A stretch of DNA of 64,000 bases from Fructilactobacillus ixorae (GTDB lineage Bacteria > Bacillota > Bacilli > Lactobacillales > Lactobacillaceae), in the NCBI RefSeq assembly GCF_024029915.1, contig NZ_CP097478.1, positions 372,001 through 436,000 of the forward strand, read 5' to 3'. Numbering within the stretch: the stretch's first letter is position 1; every line of letters begins with the position of its first letter. This document shows, in pieces, positions 1 through 9,809 of this stretch. The notes beneath the pieces were generated by a model. It searched no databases, was not told the origin of the DNA, and saw nothing but the letters and a program-made list of their open reading frames with translations. Made by a program: the position numbers and the translations under genes.

Positions 1-320
1 TGGTCTTCGAGTTGATGGAGCTTGGCTTCCATTTCCTGTAAGCCTTGAAACGGCAGCTCTAACTCGGCTTGAATCGTTCGGTCGGAATGAAGCCCTGTAT
101 TTTGGGGTAGGTAGCCAATCGATAAGTTTTGCTTAGTGGTTACGGTCCCAGAGCTAATCGTTTGGGGCTCAACCAACATTTTTAACAGGGTTGATTTTCC
201 TGCGCCGTTTTGGCCGACTAACCCGAGATGACTGTGGTCATTAAGGGTTAAATTAAGATCCTCAAAGATTGCCACGCCATTAAATCGTTTGGTCAGGTGT
301 TGTGCCTGTAAGATAATCAT
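1..320 (-). CDS. ABC-F family ATP-binding protein, N-terminal part (cut by window edge)
   Basis: The reverse strand reads from an ATG at 320 with a strong CAGGAGGAATCACC ribosome site and stays open to the window edge. The protein starts MIILQAQHLTKRF and has a Walker A motif (GQNGAGKST) at about residues 36-44, followed by YLPQN, a typical Q-loop region. A cytoplasmic ATPase opening directly with an ABC domain and no membrane segment is typical of ABC-F (EttA/Uup/YdiF-like) ribosome-associated factors. Only about 106 residues are visible, so the subgroup and substrate cannot be decided. It is transcribed away from rex. Confidence 0.85.
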   Translation of the reverse strand, partial: MIILQAQHLTKRFNGVAIFEDLNLTLNDHSHLGLVGQNGAGKSTLLKMLVEPQTISSGTVTTKQNLSIGYLPQNTGLHSDRTIQAELELPFQGLQEMEAKLHQLED

Positions 321-455
321 GGTGATTCCTCCTGTCGTCATCTTATCATATTTTTAGTCGTGATTAGGCCGGCTAGTTTGCACCGGTAGGGTAGACTGGA
401 ATGGGGAAAACCCGGATTTGTGGTTCGCGGAAGTTGGCTAGTACTAACCAAAAAA

Positions 456-483
456 TTCACAAACTTTTAGTTTGTGGTAGAAT
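456..483 (+). promoter_or_regulatory. rex promoter with 19-bp palindrome in the spacer
   Basis: A -35 TTCACA (456-461), 16-bp spacer and -10 TAGAAT (478-483) lie 45 bp before the rex start. The spacer and part of the -35 form the perfect inverted repeat CACAAACTTTTAGTTTGTG at 458-476 (8-bp arms, TTT centre). Its place in the promoter suggests an operator. It contains the Rex half-site TTCACAA at 456-462, but the arms face opposite to the canonical Rex box, so the binding protein is not certain. Confidence 0.6.
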
Positions 484-527
484 GGTAAAAGTGAAGGTAC
501 GACTAATTTTAAGGAGGAAACTAGCTA

Positions 528-1172
528 ATGGCAGAAGTGAAAATTCCCCGTGCAACTGCAAAGCGCCTGCCGCTCTATTATCGCTATTTAAACATTTTAC
601 ATGACGGGGGCAAAACACGGGTCTCATCGACTGAACTAGCTGATGCCATTCACGTGGATTCAGCGACCATTCGTCGGGATTTTTCCTACTTTGGGGCCCT
701 TGGGAAACGAGGTTACGGGTATGACGTTGACAACCTATTAGAGTTTTTCAAGAACATCCTCCACCAAGACCGGCTGACCAACGTAGCTCTAGTGGGAGTC
801 GGGAATCTTGGTCACGCCCTGTTGAACTTTAATTTCCATCAGGATAGCAACATTCGGATTTCCGCGGCGTTCGATGTGAATCCAAAGAACGTAAATACGA
901 TTCAGGGGGGTGTACCCATTTACCCGATGGATCAAATGATTAACCAGCTCCGGGATCAACAAATCAGTGTGGCGATTCTAACCGTTCCGGCGAAGGTGGC
1001 CCAAGACGTTGCTGATCAAGTTTCGGAAGCCGGGGTAAAGGGGATTTTAAACTTTACGTCTCGGCGCTTGGATGTTCCTGATGACATTCGGGTGCACAAC
1101 GTGGATTTGACCAACGAATTGCAAACCCTCATTTACTTTATTGATCACTATGATGACACAACCGAGGAATAG
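528..1172 (+). CDS. rex: Redox-sensing transcriptional repressor Rex
   Basis: Rex represses fermentation and NADH-reoxidation genes and releases DNA when the NADH/NAD+ ratio is high. The 214-residue length is usual. The N-terminal winged helix runs over about residues 10-60 ([20 protein letters not shown] is the recognition region) and the Rossmann fold begins with GVGNLG at 90-95. The start is fixed by AAGGAGG at 511-517. The gene stands alone between its own promoter and a strong terminator and is followed by groESL. Rex-like operators occur in this window at lrgAB and, more weakly, at nox. Confidence 0.97.
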   Translation: MAEVKIPRATAKRLPLYYRYLNILHDGGKTRVSSTELADAIHVDSATIRRDFSYFGALGKRGYGYDVDNLLEFFKNILHQDRLTNVALVGVGNLGHALLNFNFHQDSNIRISAAFDVNPKNVNTIQGGVPIYPMDQMINQLRDQQISVAILTVPAKVAQDVADQVSEAGVKGILNFTSRRLDVPDDIRVHNVDLTNELQTLIYFIDHYDDTTEE

Positions 1173-1201
1173 GAGTTACTGATGCAGTAACTCTTTTTTT
1201 G
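1173..1201 (+). terminator. Intrinsic terminator of rex
   Basis: GAGTTACT (1173-1180) pairs with AGTAACTC (1186-1193) around a 5-nt loop and is followed by seven T. Confidence 0.9.
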
Positions 1202-1212
1202 AAACTAAATTC

Positions 1213-1278
1213 TTGCATTTTTATAGCAGGGGGATTATATTAATAATGTAATTAGCACTTGATGAGTTTGAGTGCTAA
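1213..1278 (+). promoter_or_regulatory. groESL promoter and CIRCE operator
   Basis: The promoter is TTGCAT (1213-1218), 17-bp spacer, TATATT (1236-1241). The CIRCE element follows at 1252-1278: TTAGCACTT, nine bases, GAGTGCTAA. One base of the left arm differs from the consensus TTAGCACTC. CIRCE is the binding site of HrcA, so groESL should be heat-inducible through HrcA. hrcA itself is not in the window. Confidence 0.93.
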
Positions 1279-1304
1279 AAAGTTACTTTATTGGAGGGAT
1301 TAAG

Positions 1305-1589
1305 ATGTTACAACCAATTGGAGATCGGGTTATTATCGAAGTAGAAGATCAACCAGAAGAAACAGTGGGGGGGATTGTCCTCGCAGACAACGCGAAGGAA
1401 AAACCAACCCAAGGCAAGGTCATTGCTGTTGGAGCCGGACGGGTGCTTGACAGTGGCGAACGGGTCGCTCCAGTAGTTCAGGAAGGCGACAACGTGATGT
1501 TTGATAAATACGCCGGCACCAAGGTTAACTATGCAGGTCAAGAGTACTTGGTCATGCACGAAAATGACCTCTTAGCAATCGTAAAATAA
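1305..1589 (+). CDS. groES: Co-chaperonin GroES
   Basis: This is the 10-kDa lid of the GroEL chaperonin, which closes the folding chamber in the cytoplasm. At 94 residues it has the usual size. It begins [12 protein letters not shown] and contains the mobile loop EETVGGIVL (about residues 18-26) that docks onto GroEL. An upstream GTG at 1272 is in frame but lies inside the CIRCE element. The ATG at 1305 with GGAGGG just ahead is the real start. It is cotranscribed with groEL 44 bp downstream. Confidence 0.98.
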   Translation: MLQPIGDRVIIEVEDQPEETVGGIVLADNAKEKPTQGKVIAVGAGRVLDSGERVAPVVQEGDNVMFDKYAGTKVNYAGQEYLVMHENDLLAIVK

Positions 1590-1612
1590 GCGTAACAACG
1601 GAACACAAATAA

Positions 1613-3256
<1,644 letters not shown>

Positions 3257-3272
3257 TTTAAATTACCAAATT

Positions 3273-3306
3273 AAAAGGGAAGTTTACGTAAGTAAACTTC
3301 CCTTTT
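3273..3306 (+). terminator. Intrinsic terminator of groESL
   Basis: A perfect 15-bp stem (3273-3287 with 3292-3306) closes on a 4-nt loop. The 3' arm ends in CCCTTTT. Confidence 0.9.
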
Positions 3307-3393
3307 GCTGTTGTCGCGAGCTGGGAGTCGGAGTATAGTAGCAGGTGTATTAAAATGCTAGGAAGCAAATTCAAGATATAGGAGTAAAGTTTC

Positions 3394-5232
3394 ATGTGGC
3401 GATATTTAAAGCGTTTAATTATTGGCCGACCACTGAAAAGTACTGATGAAGCCGGGCAATCCCTGACGAAATTTAAGGGCTTGGCGCTCTTGTCGTCAGA
3501 TGCCTTATCCTCAGTGGCCTACGGGACGGAACAAATTACGGTAGTCTTGATTACGTTATCGACCGCCGCCCTCATGTATCAAATGTGGGTTGCGTTGCTA
3601 GTGTTAGTGTTACTAGCAGCTATTACCCTGTCGTATCGTCAAATCATCTATGCTTATCCCTCTGGTGGGGGGGCGTACGTGGTTGCACGCACTAACTGGG
3701 GGGAAGGCGCTGGTCTAGTTGCCGGAGGCTCTCTGCTGGTTGACTACATGTTAACCGTGGCGGTTTCGACCACCTCTGGAACGGAAGCCATTACCTCTGC
3801 CATCCCGAGTCTCTATCACTATCAGGTGCCGATTGCGGTGCTAATCGTTCTATTTATCATGGTTTTGAACCTACGGGGAATGCGTGATTCAGCCGCGTTT
3901 CTGGTCATCCCGGTGTACTTCTTTATCCTAATGATTATTTTGATGATCATCATCGGTGGCTATAACATTCTGACCGGCAAAATTGCGTACCACGCGGCTG
4001 CTCCGCTGAATGCTTCGGTGAAGGGCATGACATTGCTGCTCTTCTTTAAAGCCCTTTCAGCCGGATCAGCATCCTTGACTGGAGTGGAAGCCATCAGTAA
4101 CGCCGTTCCTAATTTTAAGCAGCCTAGTCGGAAAAATGCGGCGAATACGTTGGCATTGATGGCCATTATTTTGGCGATTTTCTTTGGTTCCATCACCTGC
4201 TTAAGTTACTACATGGGCATTATTCCCAACGTTAAGGATACCGTGTTGTCCCAAATCGGGAGCGGTGTCTTTGGCCACGGGTTCTTCTATTATATGTTGC
4301 AACTTGCGACGGCTCTAATTCTAGCGGTTGCTGCTAACACGGGATTCTCGGCCTTTCCAATCCTGGCCTACAACATGGCGAAGGATAAGTATTTACCGCA
4401 CGCCTACCTGGATAAAGGGGATCGGCTCGGTTATTCTAACGGGATTATTTCATTGGCGATTGGAGCCATCACGTTGATTTTGATTTTCAACGGGAAGACC
4501 AATCTGTTGATTCCACTATATGCCGTCGGGGTGTTTGTTCCATTCACCCTGTCACAGTCAGGGATGATTGTGCACTGGTTCCATCATAAAGAAGGTTTCT
4601 GGCCGGGTAAGATGTTCATTAACCTAATTGGAGCTGGGATGTCCTTGATGCTGGTAGTCATCCTGTTTGCCCTCCGCTTTAGGGACGTTTGGCCGTACCT
4701 GATCATCATGCCGTTGATTTTGTACATGTTTTATCGGATTCACAACCACTATCAACAAGTGGCCCGTCAGTTGCGGATTGATAACAAGGATGCTGCGGCC
4801 CAGATTCGCAAGTACGATGGCTCAACGGTGATTGTGTTGGTAGGAAACGTGACGCAAGTTACCCGTCAGGCGATTAGCTATGCCACTTCGATTGCGAACC
4901 AGGTGGTTGCCGTCCACGTCTCCTTTAATTCTGATCCGGAGAGTGAAAAGAAAATTGAGGACCAGTTTAAGCATGAATATCCAGACATTCGGTTTGTTAA
5001 CATTCACACTTCATACCGTTCCCTCAACGATCCGGTGCTCCGGTTCTGTGACGTAATTGCCCGTAAGGATGATGAGATTAACTACTCTACAACGGTGCTT
5101 GTCCCGCAATTTGTGCCTCGGCACCATTGGCAACAAGTCCTGCATAACCAAACGGGACTGCGGCTTCGAGCAGCGCTTAATTCGCGGCAAAACATCATTG
5201 TCTCAACCTATAACTATCACTTAAGTAATTAA
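3394..5232 (+). CDS. kimA: KimA-like APC-superfamily potassium importer
   Basis: The 612-residue protein has about 12 hydrophobic segments over residues 30-460, then a soluble tail of about 150 residues. The opening (SSDALSSVAYGTEQI), the SYRQIIYAYPSGGGAYVV segment and the ending resemble, from memory, Bacillus subtilis KimA (YdaO), a high-affinity K+ importer inhibited by c-di-AMP. The tail (VIVLVGNVTQVTRQAISYA...HVSFNSD) looks like the cytoplasmic USP-like domain of that family. It could instead be annotated simply as an amino-acid permease. The c-di-AMP cyclase gene is also in this window (45875). A possible promoter is TTGTCG (3311)/TATAGT (3334) with a 17-bp spacer. I see no room for a c-di-AMP riboswitch. 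Confidence 0.82.
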   Translation: MWRYLKRLIIGRPLKSTDEAGQSLTKFKGLALLSSDALSSVAYGTEQITVVLITLSTAALMYQMWVALLVLVLLAAITLSYRQIIYAYPSGGGAYVVARTNWGEGAGLVAGGSLLVDYMLTVAVSTTSGTEAITSAIPSLYHYQVPIAVLIVLFIMVLNLRGMRDSAAFLVIPVYFFILMIILMIIIGGYNILTGKIAYHAAAPLNASVKGMTLLLFFKALSAGSASLTGVEAISNAVPNFKQPSRKNAANTLALMAIILAIFFGSITCLSYYMGIIPNVKDTVLSQIGSGVFGHGFFYYMLQLATALILAVAANTGFSAFPILAYNMAKDKYLPHAYLDKGDRLGYSNGIISLAIGAITLILIFNGKTNLLIPLYAVGVFVPFTLSQSGMIVHWFHHKEGFWPGKMFINLIGAGMSLMLVVILFALRFRDVWPYLIIMPLILYMFYRIHNHYQQVARQLRIDNKDAAAQIRKYDGSTVIVLVGNVTQVTRQAISYATSIANQVVAVHVSFNSDPESEKKIEDQFKHEYPDIRFVNIHTSYRSLNDPVLRFCDVIARKDDEINYSTTVLVPQFVPRHHWQQVLHNQTGLRLRAALNSRQNIIVSTYNYHLSN

Positions 5233-5243
5233 AAAGCCCCACA

Positions 5244-5275
5244 AAAAAACCGTTCGGTTCGCCGAACGGTTTTTT
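5244..5275. terminator. Bidirectional terminator between kimA and lrgB
   Basis: A 14-bp stem with a TTCG tetraloop (5258-5261) has A-runs on one side and T-runs on the other. It can end both the upper-strand kimA and lower-strand lrgAB transcripts. Confidence 0.93.
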
Positions 5276-5286
5276 ATATGATTAAT

Positions 5287-6024
5287 TTATAGGTGAACCA
5301 GGTTAGCAAAGAGGGGCACAACAATGTCCACCACGATTGAGATAATGACTACCGAAATGGCAGCCATGGAACCCTGCACTTCACCCAGTTGGAGAGCCTT
5401 CGCCGATCCTAACGTGTGCCCGGCTGTTCCCAGGCCTAGCCCCACACCGATTGGATTTTTGAGGTGGAAAATTTTAATTAACCAGTCCCCAATGGCGTAA
5501 ATGATGACGGCGTTCAAAATGCAGGACATCGCGGTTACGGCAGGAATGCCGTGAATCCCAGCGGCAATTGGCATCGCCACGGCCGTGGTAGCCGCCTGCG
5601 GGAGCATGGAAGCAATCCCAGCGTTGTTAAGCCCGAGGAGCTTTGAGACAAAGTACATGATGACGACTGAAATGGTCAGCCCAATCACCAAGGCCAGGAT
5701 GATTTCTATCCAGTACTTCTTCACAATGTCATTGCGTTTGAACAGGGGGATGGCAAAGGCAATCGTAGCGGGATACAAGAACCAGAAGATGATGTCACCA
5801 CCTGGCTTGTAAAGGTTTTTGTAAACCCAGACGACGTCGAGATTAGTTACCTTGGCCAGTAACCAGAGCAAGAACACGCCTAGCACCATGCTGACAAAGA
5901 GCGGTTGGAAGAGGAAAAAGCCCTTGGTCTTTTTAAACAGCACCGTTCCGATTAGATAGACGACGAGCGAGAGAGCGATTCCAAACATCGGCGTCCCCAA
6001 GAATTTTAATAATTCAGCTTGCAT
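5287..6024 (-). CDS. lrgB: LrgB family membrane protein
   Basis: This is the large integral-membrane partner of LrgA. LrgAB/CidAB systems were first linked to autolysis control; in B. subtilis and Streptococcus mutans related pairs move pyruvate. The 245-residue protein has several hydrophobic helices and the family stretch MLPQAATTAVAMPIAAGI, plus GTAGHTLGSAKALQLGE near the C-terminus. The start has AGGAGTAGTTACAT ahead. It follows lrgA by 6 bp on the lower strand, so the two are cotranslated. The Rex-like box at the lrgA start suggests redox control. Confidence 0.94.
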   Translation of the reverse strand: MQAELLKFLGTPMFGIALSLVVYLIGTVLFKKTKGFFLFQPLFVSMVLGVFLLWLLAKVTNLDVVWVYKNLYKPGGDIIFWFLYPATIAFAIPLFKRNDIVKKYWIEIILALVIGLTISVVIMYFVSKLLGLNNAGIASMLPQAATTAVAMPIAAGIHGIPAVTAMSCILNAVIIYAIGDWLIKIFHLKNPIGVGLGLGTAGHTLGSAKALQLGEVQGSMAAISVVIISIVVDIVVPLFANLVHL

Positions 6025-6030
6025 ATGTAA

Positions 6031-6432
6031 CTACTCCTTTCCGGGAAAGAGGCGCTGGCGCAGCCAGATGAGGGCTGTGGCTACGAGGGCCACCGAAACT
6101 AGCATGACGACCGTTGAGATGATAATCATGACGATCATTTGGAGTCCCGAATGCCTCATGATGTTCAGGTCGGCTGCCAGTTGAATCCCAGAGGGAACAA
6201 AGAGAAAGGCCAAGATGCTAATCAAGAAGTTACCGACCTTTTCCACGTGAACAGGTTTGATCAGGCGGAAAGTAAGGAGGAGATACAGTAGGATTAACCC
6301 GATGACCGGTGCTGGAACCGGGAAATTTGCGGGAAACAGGGCCGAAATTAAGTAGGAAACAAATAAAATCACGGCATAAATCCCCATTTGCACTAAAATG
6401 GTGGCCGCTGGTTGTGCATCTTTAGATGACAT
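6031..6432 (-). CDS. lrgA: LrgA/CidA family holin-like protein
   Basis: A small membrane protein of 133 residues with four predicted helices, including the typical PANFPVPAPVIGLILLYLLL. It is expected to act with LrgB in the cytoplasmic membrane. I chose the start at 6432 (MSSKDAQPAA) because GAAGGGAG lies 7 nt ahead. A longer in-frame start at 6471 would swallow that ribosome site and begin inside the -10 region. It is the first gene of the lrgAB operon. Confidence 0.92.
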   Translation of the reverse strand: MSSKDAQPAATILVQMGIYAVILFVSYLISALFPANFPVPAPVIGLILLYLLLTFRLIKPVHVEKVGNFLISILAFLFVPSGIQLAADLNIMRHSGLQMIVMIIISTVVMLVSVALVATALIWLRQRLFPGKE

Positions 6433-6449
6433 GAAAAAACTCCCTTCAA

Positions 6450-6467
6450 TTGTGATTTGTTTCACTA
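6450..6467. promoter_or_regulatory. Candidate Rex operator at the lrgAB start
   Basis: TTGTGATTTGTTTCACTA matches the Rex consensus TTGTGAA-N4-TTCACAA at 12 of 14 defined positions. It sits just downstream of the lrgA -10, over the expected transcription start, a classic repressor position. Rex is encoded at 528. Confidence 0.6.
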
Positions 6468-6469
6468 CC

Positions 6470-6497
6470 ATTATACCAAAGCCCCCGTGAAACGCAA
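6470..6497 (-). promoter_or_regulatory. lrgAB promoter
   Basis: On the lower strand a perfect -10 TATAAT (6470-6475) follows TTGCGT (6492-6497) by a 16-bp spacer. The -35 abuts the 3' end of the yigZ-like gene and lies in the loop of an 11-bp inverted repeat (6484-6494 and 6511-6521). Confidence 0.7.
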
Positions 6498-6521
6498 TTA
6501 GGCTTGCGGTCGTTTCACGGG
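6484..6521. repeat. Inverted repeat spanning the yigZ end and lrgA -35
   Basis: CCCGTGAAACG (6484-6494) and CGTTTCACGGG (6511-6521) are perfect 11-bp complements around 16 nt holding the yigZ stop codon. There is no U-tract after it on the lower strand, so it is a poor terminator. It may be a weak terminator or a regulatory structure. Confidence 0.6.
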
Positions 6522-7145
6522 TTGTTCGACGAATTGCGGTCCCGCGCTGTGGATGGTGACATTGCCTGCCAGGTAGTTAGTTAAAGCTGTTTGGAGGGGT
6601 TCCAATTGATCCTGGGCGACCGAAGTGGTGACGGTCACCTCCGTTTGAAAATCCACGTTTTGAATTTCAAGGTGATGGGTATTTAAAAAATAGGTTAATT
6701 GATCATAGTTTTTGTAACTCACGCTAATTTGCAAGCATTCGTGCTGGACGATGGCGACGATTCCGACGGCCGCAATGACTTGGGACGTGGCGTTACTGTA
6801 AGCCCGAATCAGCCCCCCAGCGCCAAGCTTAATGCCCCCAAAGTAACGGGTCACGACGACGGCAACGTCATGGAGGTGTTCCTGCTTAAGGACCTCTAAA
6901 ATGGGAACTCCTGCCGTTCCGCGGGGTTCACCGTTATCACTTTCCCGTTGCACGTGGTCGTCTGCCCCAAGGAGGTAAGCAAAGCAATTGTGGGTGGCTT
7001 TTTTGTGCTCCGTTTGGATGCGGGTTAGAAAGTGCGCGGCTGCTGCCTCGCTCTGAACGCGGGCAACGTTAGCAATAAACTTAGATTTTTTAATTTCTAG
7101 GGTATGGGTGCCTGCGTGGGTGATGGTTAAAAATGGTTGTGTCAT
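6498..7145 (-). CDS. YigZ/IMPACT family protein
   Basis: The protein has 215 residues, the usual length for the UPF0029/IMPACT family (YigZ of E. coli, YvyE of B. subtilis). The N-terminal domain contains KKSKFIANVARV, GEPRGTAGVPILEVL and YFGGIKLGAGGLIRAYSNA, the family signature, over about residues 18-120. The C-terminal part is the ferredoxin-like domain. The molecular role in bacteria is not settled; a link to translation is inferred from eukaryotic IMPACT. It is divergent from comFA, whose ATG lies 39 bp away, as often seen in lactobacilli. Confidence 0.93.
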   Translation of the reverse strand: MTQPFLTITHAGTHTLEIKKSKFIANVARVQSEAAAAHFLTRIQTEHKKATHNCFAYLLGADDHVQRESDNGEPRGTAGVPILEVLKQEHLHDVAVVVTRYFGGIKLGAGGLIRAYSNATSQVIAAVGIVAIVQHECLQISVSYKNYDQLTYFLNTHHLEIQNVDFQTEVTVTTSVAQDQLEPLQTALTNYLAGNVTIHSAGPQFVEQPVKRPQA

Positions 7146-7184
7146 AAGAAGGCTCCTTTCCGTATCTCTGGTAGAGGTGAAGTT

Positions 7185-8507
7185 ATGAATGAGCTTGATT
7201 TGGCGGGTCGATTAGTACCCGTGACTGCCGAGCAACAGCGGGAATGGGCCAGTGAGGCTAGGATTAAACTAACTCCCGCGTTGCAGGTATTATCCACTGT
7301 TATTCATTGTAACCGATGCCACAATGATTGTGAAAAGTCAGTCAGTCGGTTGCCGACCGGGGACTATTACTGTCGGAACTGTATTAACCTCGGTCGGCTC
7401 GACAGTTCCATGGCGCTAGCGACTAGGGCGGAACCAAATGCGTTTCAAGTTGAAAAGCCCCCGGTGTTAGCCTGGGCTGGCAAGTTAACCCCCGGCCAAC
7501 AAAGCTGTGCAGCCCAGATTCAGCAGGGCTTTCAAACCCACCAATCCCAGTTATTGTGGGCGGTGACGGGGGCTGGTAAAACCGAGATTTCGTTTGTCGG
7601 GCTTGCCTGGGCACTGGAGCAGGGACTACGGGTTGCAATTGCATCGCCCCGGGTTGACGTTTGTTTAGAACTCTTTCCGCGCTACCAGGCGGCATTTCCC
7701 ACCATTTCCATGGTGCTCTTGCATGGGCAACAGCAAACACCATACTCGTATCAGCAACTAACCATCTGTACGACCCACCAGTTACTGCGCTTTCAGGCCG
7801 CGTTCGATGTGTTAATCTTGGACGAAGTGGATGCGTTTCCCTATGCCGGTAATCCGACCTTGGCGATGGCCACCCAGCGTGCGGTGAAATCACAGGGCGC
7901 GTTACTATTAATGACGGCAACGCCCAGTCGCCGGTTACAACGGGAGTATCGGGGCCGCATTGCCTACTTACCGCGTCGGTTCCACGGCTTCCCGTTACCC
8001 CAACTGCGGTGGCGATTGGCTTACCGCTGGCGCCACCAGCTGGAACGGGGCTGCTTACCGGGGGTCTTAAAGCGGCTGGTGCAACAGAAGATGCAGGCCC
8101 AGCAACCCTTTTTGCTGTTTGTGCCCCGGATTCGCGATCTGGCGGTGATCGATGCCTACCTCACGAAGCGGTTTCAAGACCGAGGACAGTGGGAAACCGT
8201 GTACGCAGGCGATGAAGCGCGGCTTGCTAAGGTGAATAAAATGCGGCAACGGGAGGTTTTGTTTTTAGTGACTACGACCATTTTGGAACGGGGCGTGACC
8301 TTTCCTGGGATTGACGTGATTATTTTAGGAGGCGATGACCGAGTCTTTTCGGTGCCCTCACTCGTGCAAATGGCAGGCCGAGTTGGGCGGAAAGCTACTC
8401 GTCCAACGGGGACCGTGGATTGCATTGTGGCGGCCTACACCACCAATGTCATTCAAGCTAGGCACCAAATTGCCCAGATGAATCGGCGAGCGCAATCCCA
8501 TGCGTGA
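7185..8507 (+). CDS. comFA: Competence DNA-uptake helicase ComFA
   Basis: ComFA is a cytoplasmic DEAD-type ATPase that helps pull transforming DNA across the membrane. The 440-residue protein has an N-terminal C4 zinc motif (CNRC at 42-45, YCRNC at 62-66), Walker A TGAGKT (128-133), DEVD (213-216), MTATPSRR, and the helicase motif QMAGRVGRK near the end. The ATG at 7185 has GAGGTGAAG ahead; an upstream in-frame ATG at 7137 would overlap the divergent gene. Its stop overlaps comFC by 8 bp. The ORF is intact, so DNA uptake may be possible, although the other competence genes are outside the window. Confidence 0.95.
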   Translation: MNELDLAGRLVPVTAEQQREWASEARIKLTPALQVLSTVIHCNRCHNDCEKSVSRLPTGDYYCRNCINLGRLDSSMALATRAEPNAFQVEKPPVLAWAGKLTPGQQSCAAQIQQGFQTHQSQLLWAVTGAGKTEISFVGLAWALEQGLRVAIASPRVDVCLELFPRYQAAFPTISMVLLHGQQQTPYSYQQLTICTTHQLLRFQAAFDVLILDEVDAFPYAGNPTLAMATQRAVKSQGALLLMTATPSRRLQREYRGRIAYLPRRFHGFPLPQLRWRLAYRWRHQLERGCLPGVLKRLVQQKMQAQQPFLLFVPRIRDLAVIDAYLTKRFQDRGQWETVYAGDEARLAKVNKMRQREVLFLVTTTILERGVTFPGIDVIILGGDDRVFSVPSLVQMAGRVGRKATRPTGTVDCIVAAYTTNVIQARHQIAQMNRRAQSHA

Positions 8508-9180
8508 GCAGTGTTTGTGGTGTGCGCAACCACTACAGCAGCAGTTACCAATTGCGTTTTTGCTTAGTTTTAGACCATATCAAGTTCCGGATTTATGTGC
8601 GAAGTGTGTTCGCCTGTTTGCACGACCAACTGGGCCCCAGTGTCCGCAATGTGGTCGGTTTCAAGCCACGACGAGTCGGTGCTCGGAATGTCAGTGGTGG
8701 AACCAAAGGATGGCAGTGCCGTTAGTAAACCAGGCGTTGTATCCGTATCACGGCTTAATGCAAACCTACCTGGAGCGGTATAAATTTCAGGGCGATTATG
8801 CGCTGCGTTCCTTGGTGAAGGCCGCGGTTGTACAGGTATGTCAAAGGGAACAGGAATTAATCGTTCCGATTCCACTAGCTCCCACGCAGCTAGCGGTGCG
8901 GAAGTTTAATCAGGTAACTGGATGGTTAACGGACGTTGCGTTCGTCTCCGCGCTCATGGCAAAGCCGAAATTGGTGAGCCAACATCAACAAACTCGCCAA
9001 CAACGATTAGTGGGCTGGCAACCATTTGCGCTTAATCCGAGCACCGCAGCACAACTCCCGGGGACCCGAGTTTGCTTGGTCGATGACGTGTATACAACGG
9101 GACAAACTCTACACCAAGCCCAGCGGTTGCTTTTGGCAGCAGGGGTGCAGGGAGTTCGCAGTGTGACATTGGCCCGGTAA
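8500..9180 (+). CDS. comFC: ComF family protein (ComFC)
   Basis: This is a 226-residue phosphoribosyltransferase-fold protein needed for efficient transformation in relatives. Four CxxC zinc motifs lie in the first about 70 residues (CLWC, CAKC, CPQC, CSEC). The PRPP-binding loop VCLVDDVYTTGQTL is near residues 198-211. It is translationally coupled to comFA by an 8-bp overlap. Its enzymatic substrate, if any, is unknown; a role with ComFA in DNA uptake is the family inference. Confidence 0.95.
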   Translation: MREQCLWCAQPLQQQLPIAFLLSFRPYQVPDLCAKCVRLFARPTGPQCPQCGRFQATTSRCSECQWWNQRMAVPLVNQALYPYHGLMQTYLERYKFQGDYALRSLVKAAVVQVCQREQELIVPIPLAPTQLAVRKFNQVTGWLTDVAFVSALMAKPKLVSQHQQTRQQRLVGWQPFALNPSTAAQLPGTRVCLVDDVYTTGQTLHQAQRLLLAAGVQGVRSVTLAR

Positions 9181-9184
9181 TTAA

Positions 9185-9213
9185 TTGTTATTTGAGTGAA
9201 TATTAACTATAAT
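9185..9213 (+). promoter_or_regulatory. hpf promoter
   Basis: TTGTTA (9185-9190), a 17-bp spacer and a perfect TATAAT (9208-9213) precede hpf. Confidence 0.75.
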
Positions 9214-9259
9214 AAAGGTTGAGTGTGAAATAGTGGCAAGCAAAAAGGAGATCCGGATT

Positions 9260-9793
9260 ATGTTATCATTTAATGTTCGTGGCGATGACGTCGATGTTAC
9301 CCCTGAGGTACGGCAAACAATTGAGCAGCAGGTCGAACAGCTTAATGCGGAACTAGCAGAGGGTGTCGATGCGGTAGCACACGTTAATTTAGTTGGATAT
9401 CCGGATCAACTGATTAAGGCTGAAATTACGATTATCTTTCCGTTTTTATTACTTCGCGGAGAGGCAACTAGCAACCAGCTCAAGACGAGCGTTGCAAATG
9501 CGGTTGAGCAAATCATGGCACAAATCAAGCGCTACCGTACGAACGTTAACCACCATGCCGAACAAGTGGGTCACACGCCGCTATTTAAGCCGGAGGAGAC
9601 GCCGGCGGTCACCCTTGATGTGGTTCGGAAAAAACGAATCCCGTTAAAGCAGCTGGATTCAGAAACTGCGATTTTACAAATGAACTTACTGAATCATGAT
9701 TTTTACGTATACAAAGACATTAATAATGAAACGATTAACATCATTTACCGGCGTAACGATGGTCACTACGGTCAGATTACAACGGAAAGTTAA
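9260..9793 (+). CDS. hpf: Ribosome hibernation-promoting factor, long form
   Basis: Long HPF dimerises 70S ribosomes into inactive 100S particles in stationary phase. The 177-residue protein starts MLSFNVRGDDVDVTPEV. It has an N-terminal S30AE domain (about residues 1-100), a linker, and the C-terminal dimerisation domain (VVRKKRIPLKQLDSETAILQMNLLNHDFYVY). The ATG at 9260 follows AAGGAG at 9245-9250; an in-frame GTG at 9233 lies before that ribosome site and is rejected. The gene is monocistronic between its promoter and a terminator. Confidence 0.97.
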   Translation: MLSFNVRGDDVDVTPEVRQTIEQQVEQLNAELAEGVDAVAHVNLVGYPDQLIKAEITIIFPFLLLRGEATSNQLKTSVANAVEQIMAQIKRYRTNVNHHAEQVGHTPLFKPEETPAVTLDVVRKKRIPLKQLDSETAILQMNLLNHDFYVYKDINNETINIIYRRNDGHYGQITTES

Positions 9794-9809
9794 TGTTTGG
9801 TAATCGAAG

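Noticed and set aside
445..462. Full Rex box at the rex promoter (TTCACAA half-site)
   Set aside because: Only the right half matches; the left half at the required spacing is TAACCAA.
3307..3393. c-di-AMP riboswitch upstream of the KimA-like gene
   Set aside because: Only 87 bp are available after the groEL terminator, and no matching fold is visible.
7423..7920. Long open frame on the lower strand inside comFA
   Set aside because: It overlaps fully with comFA, which has all helicase motifs; the antisense frame has biased composition and no ribosome site.
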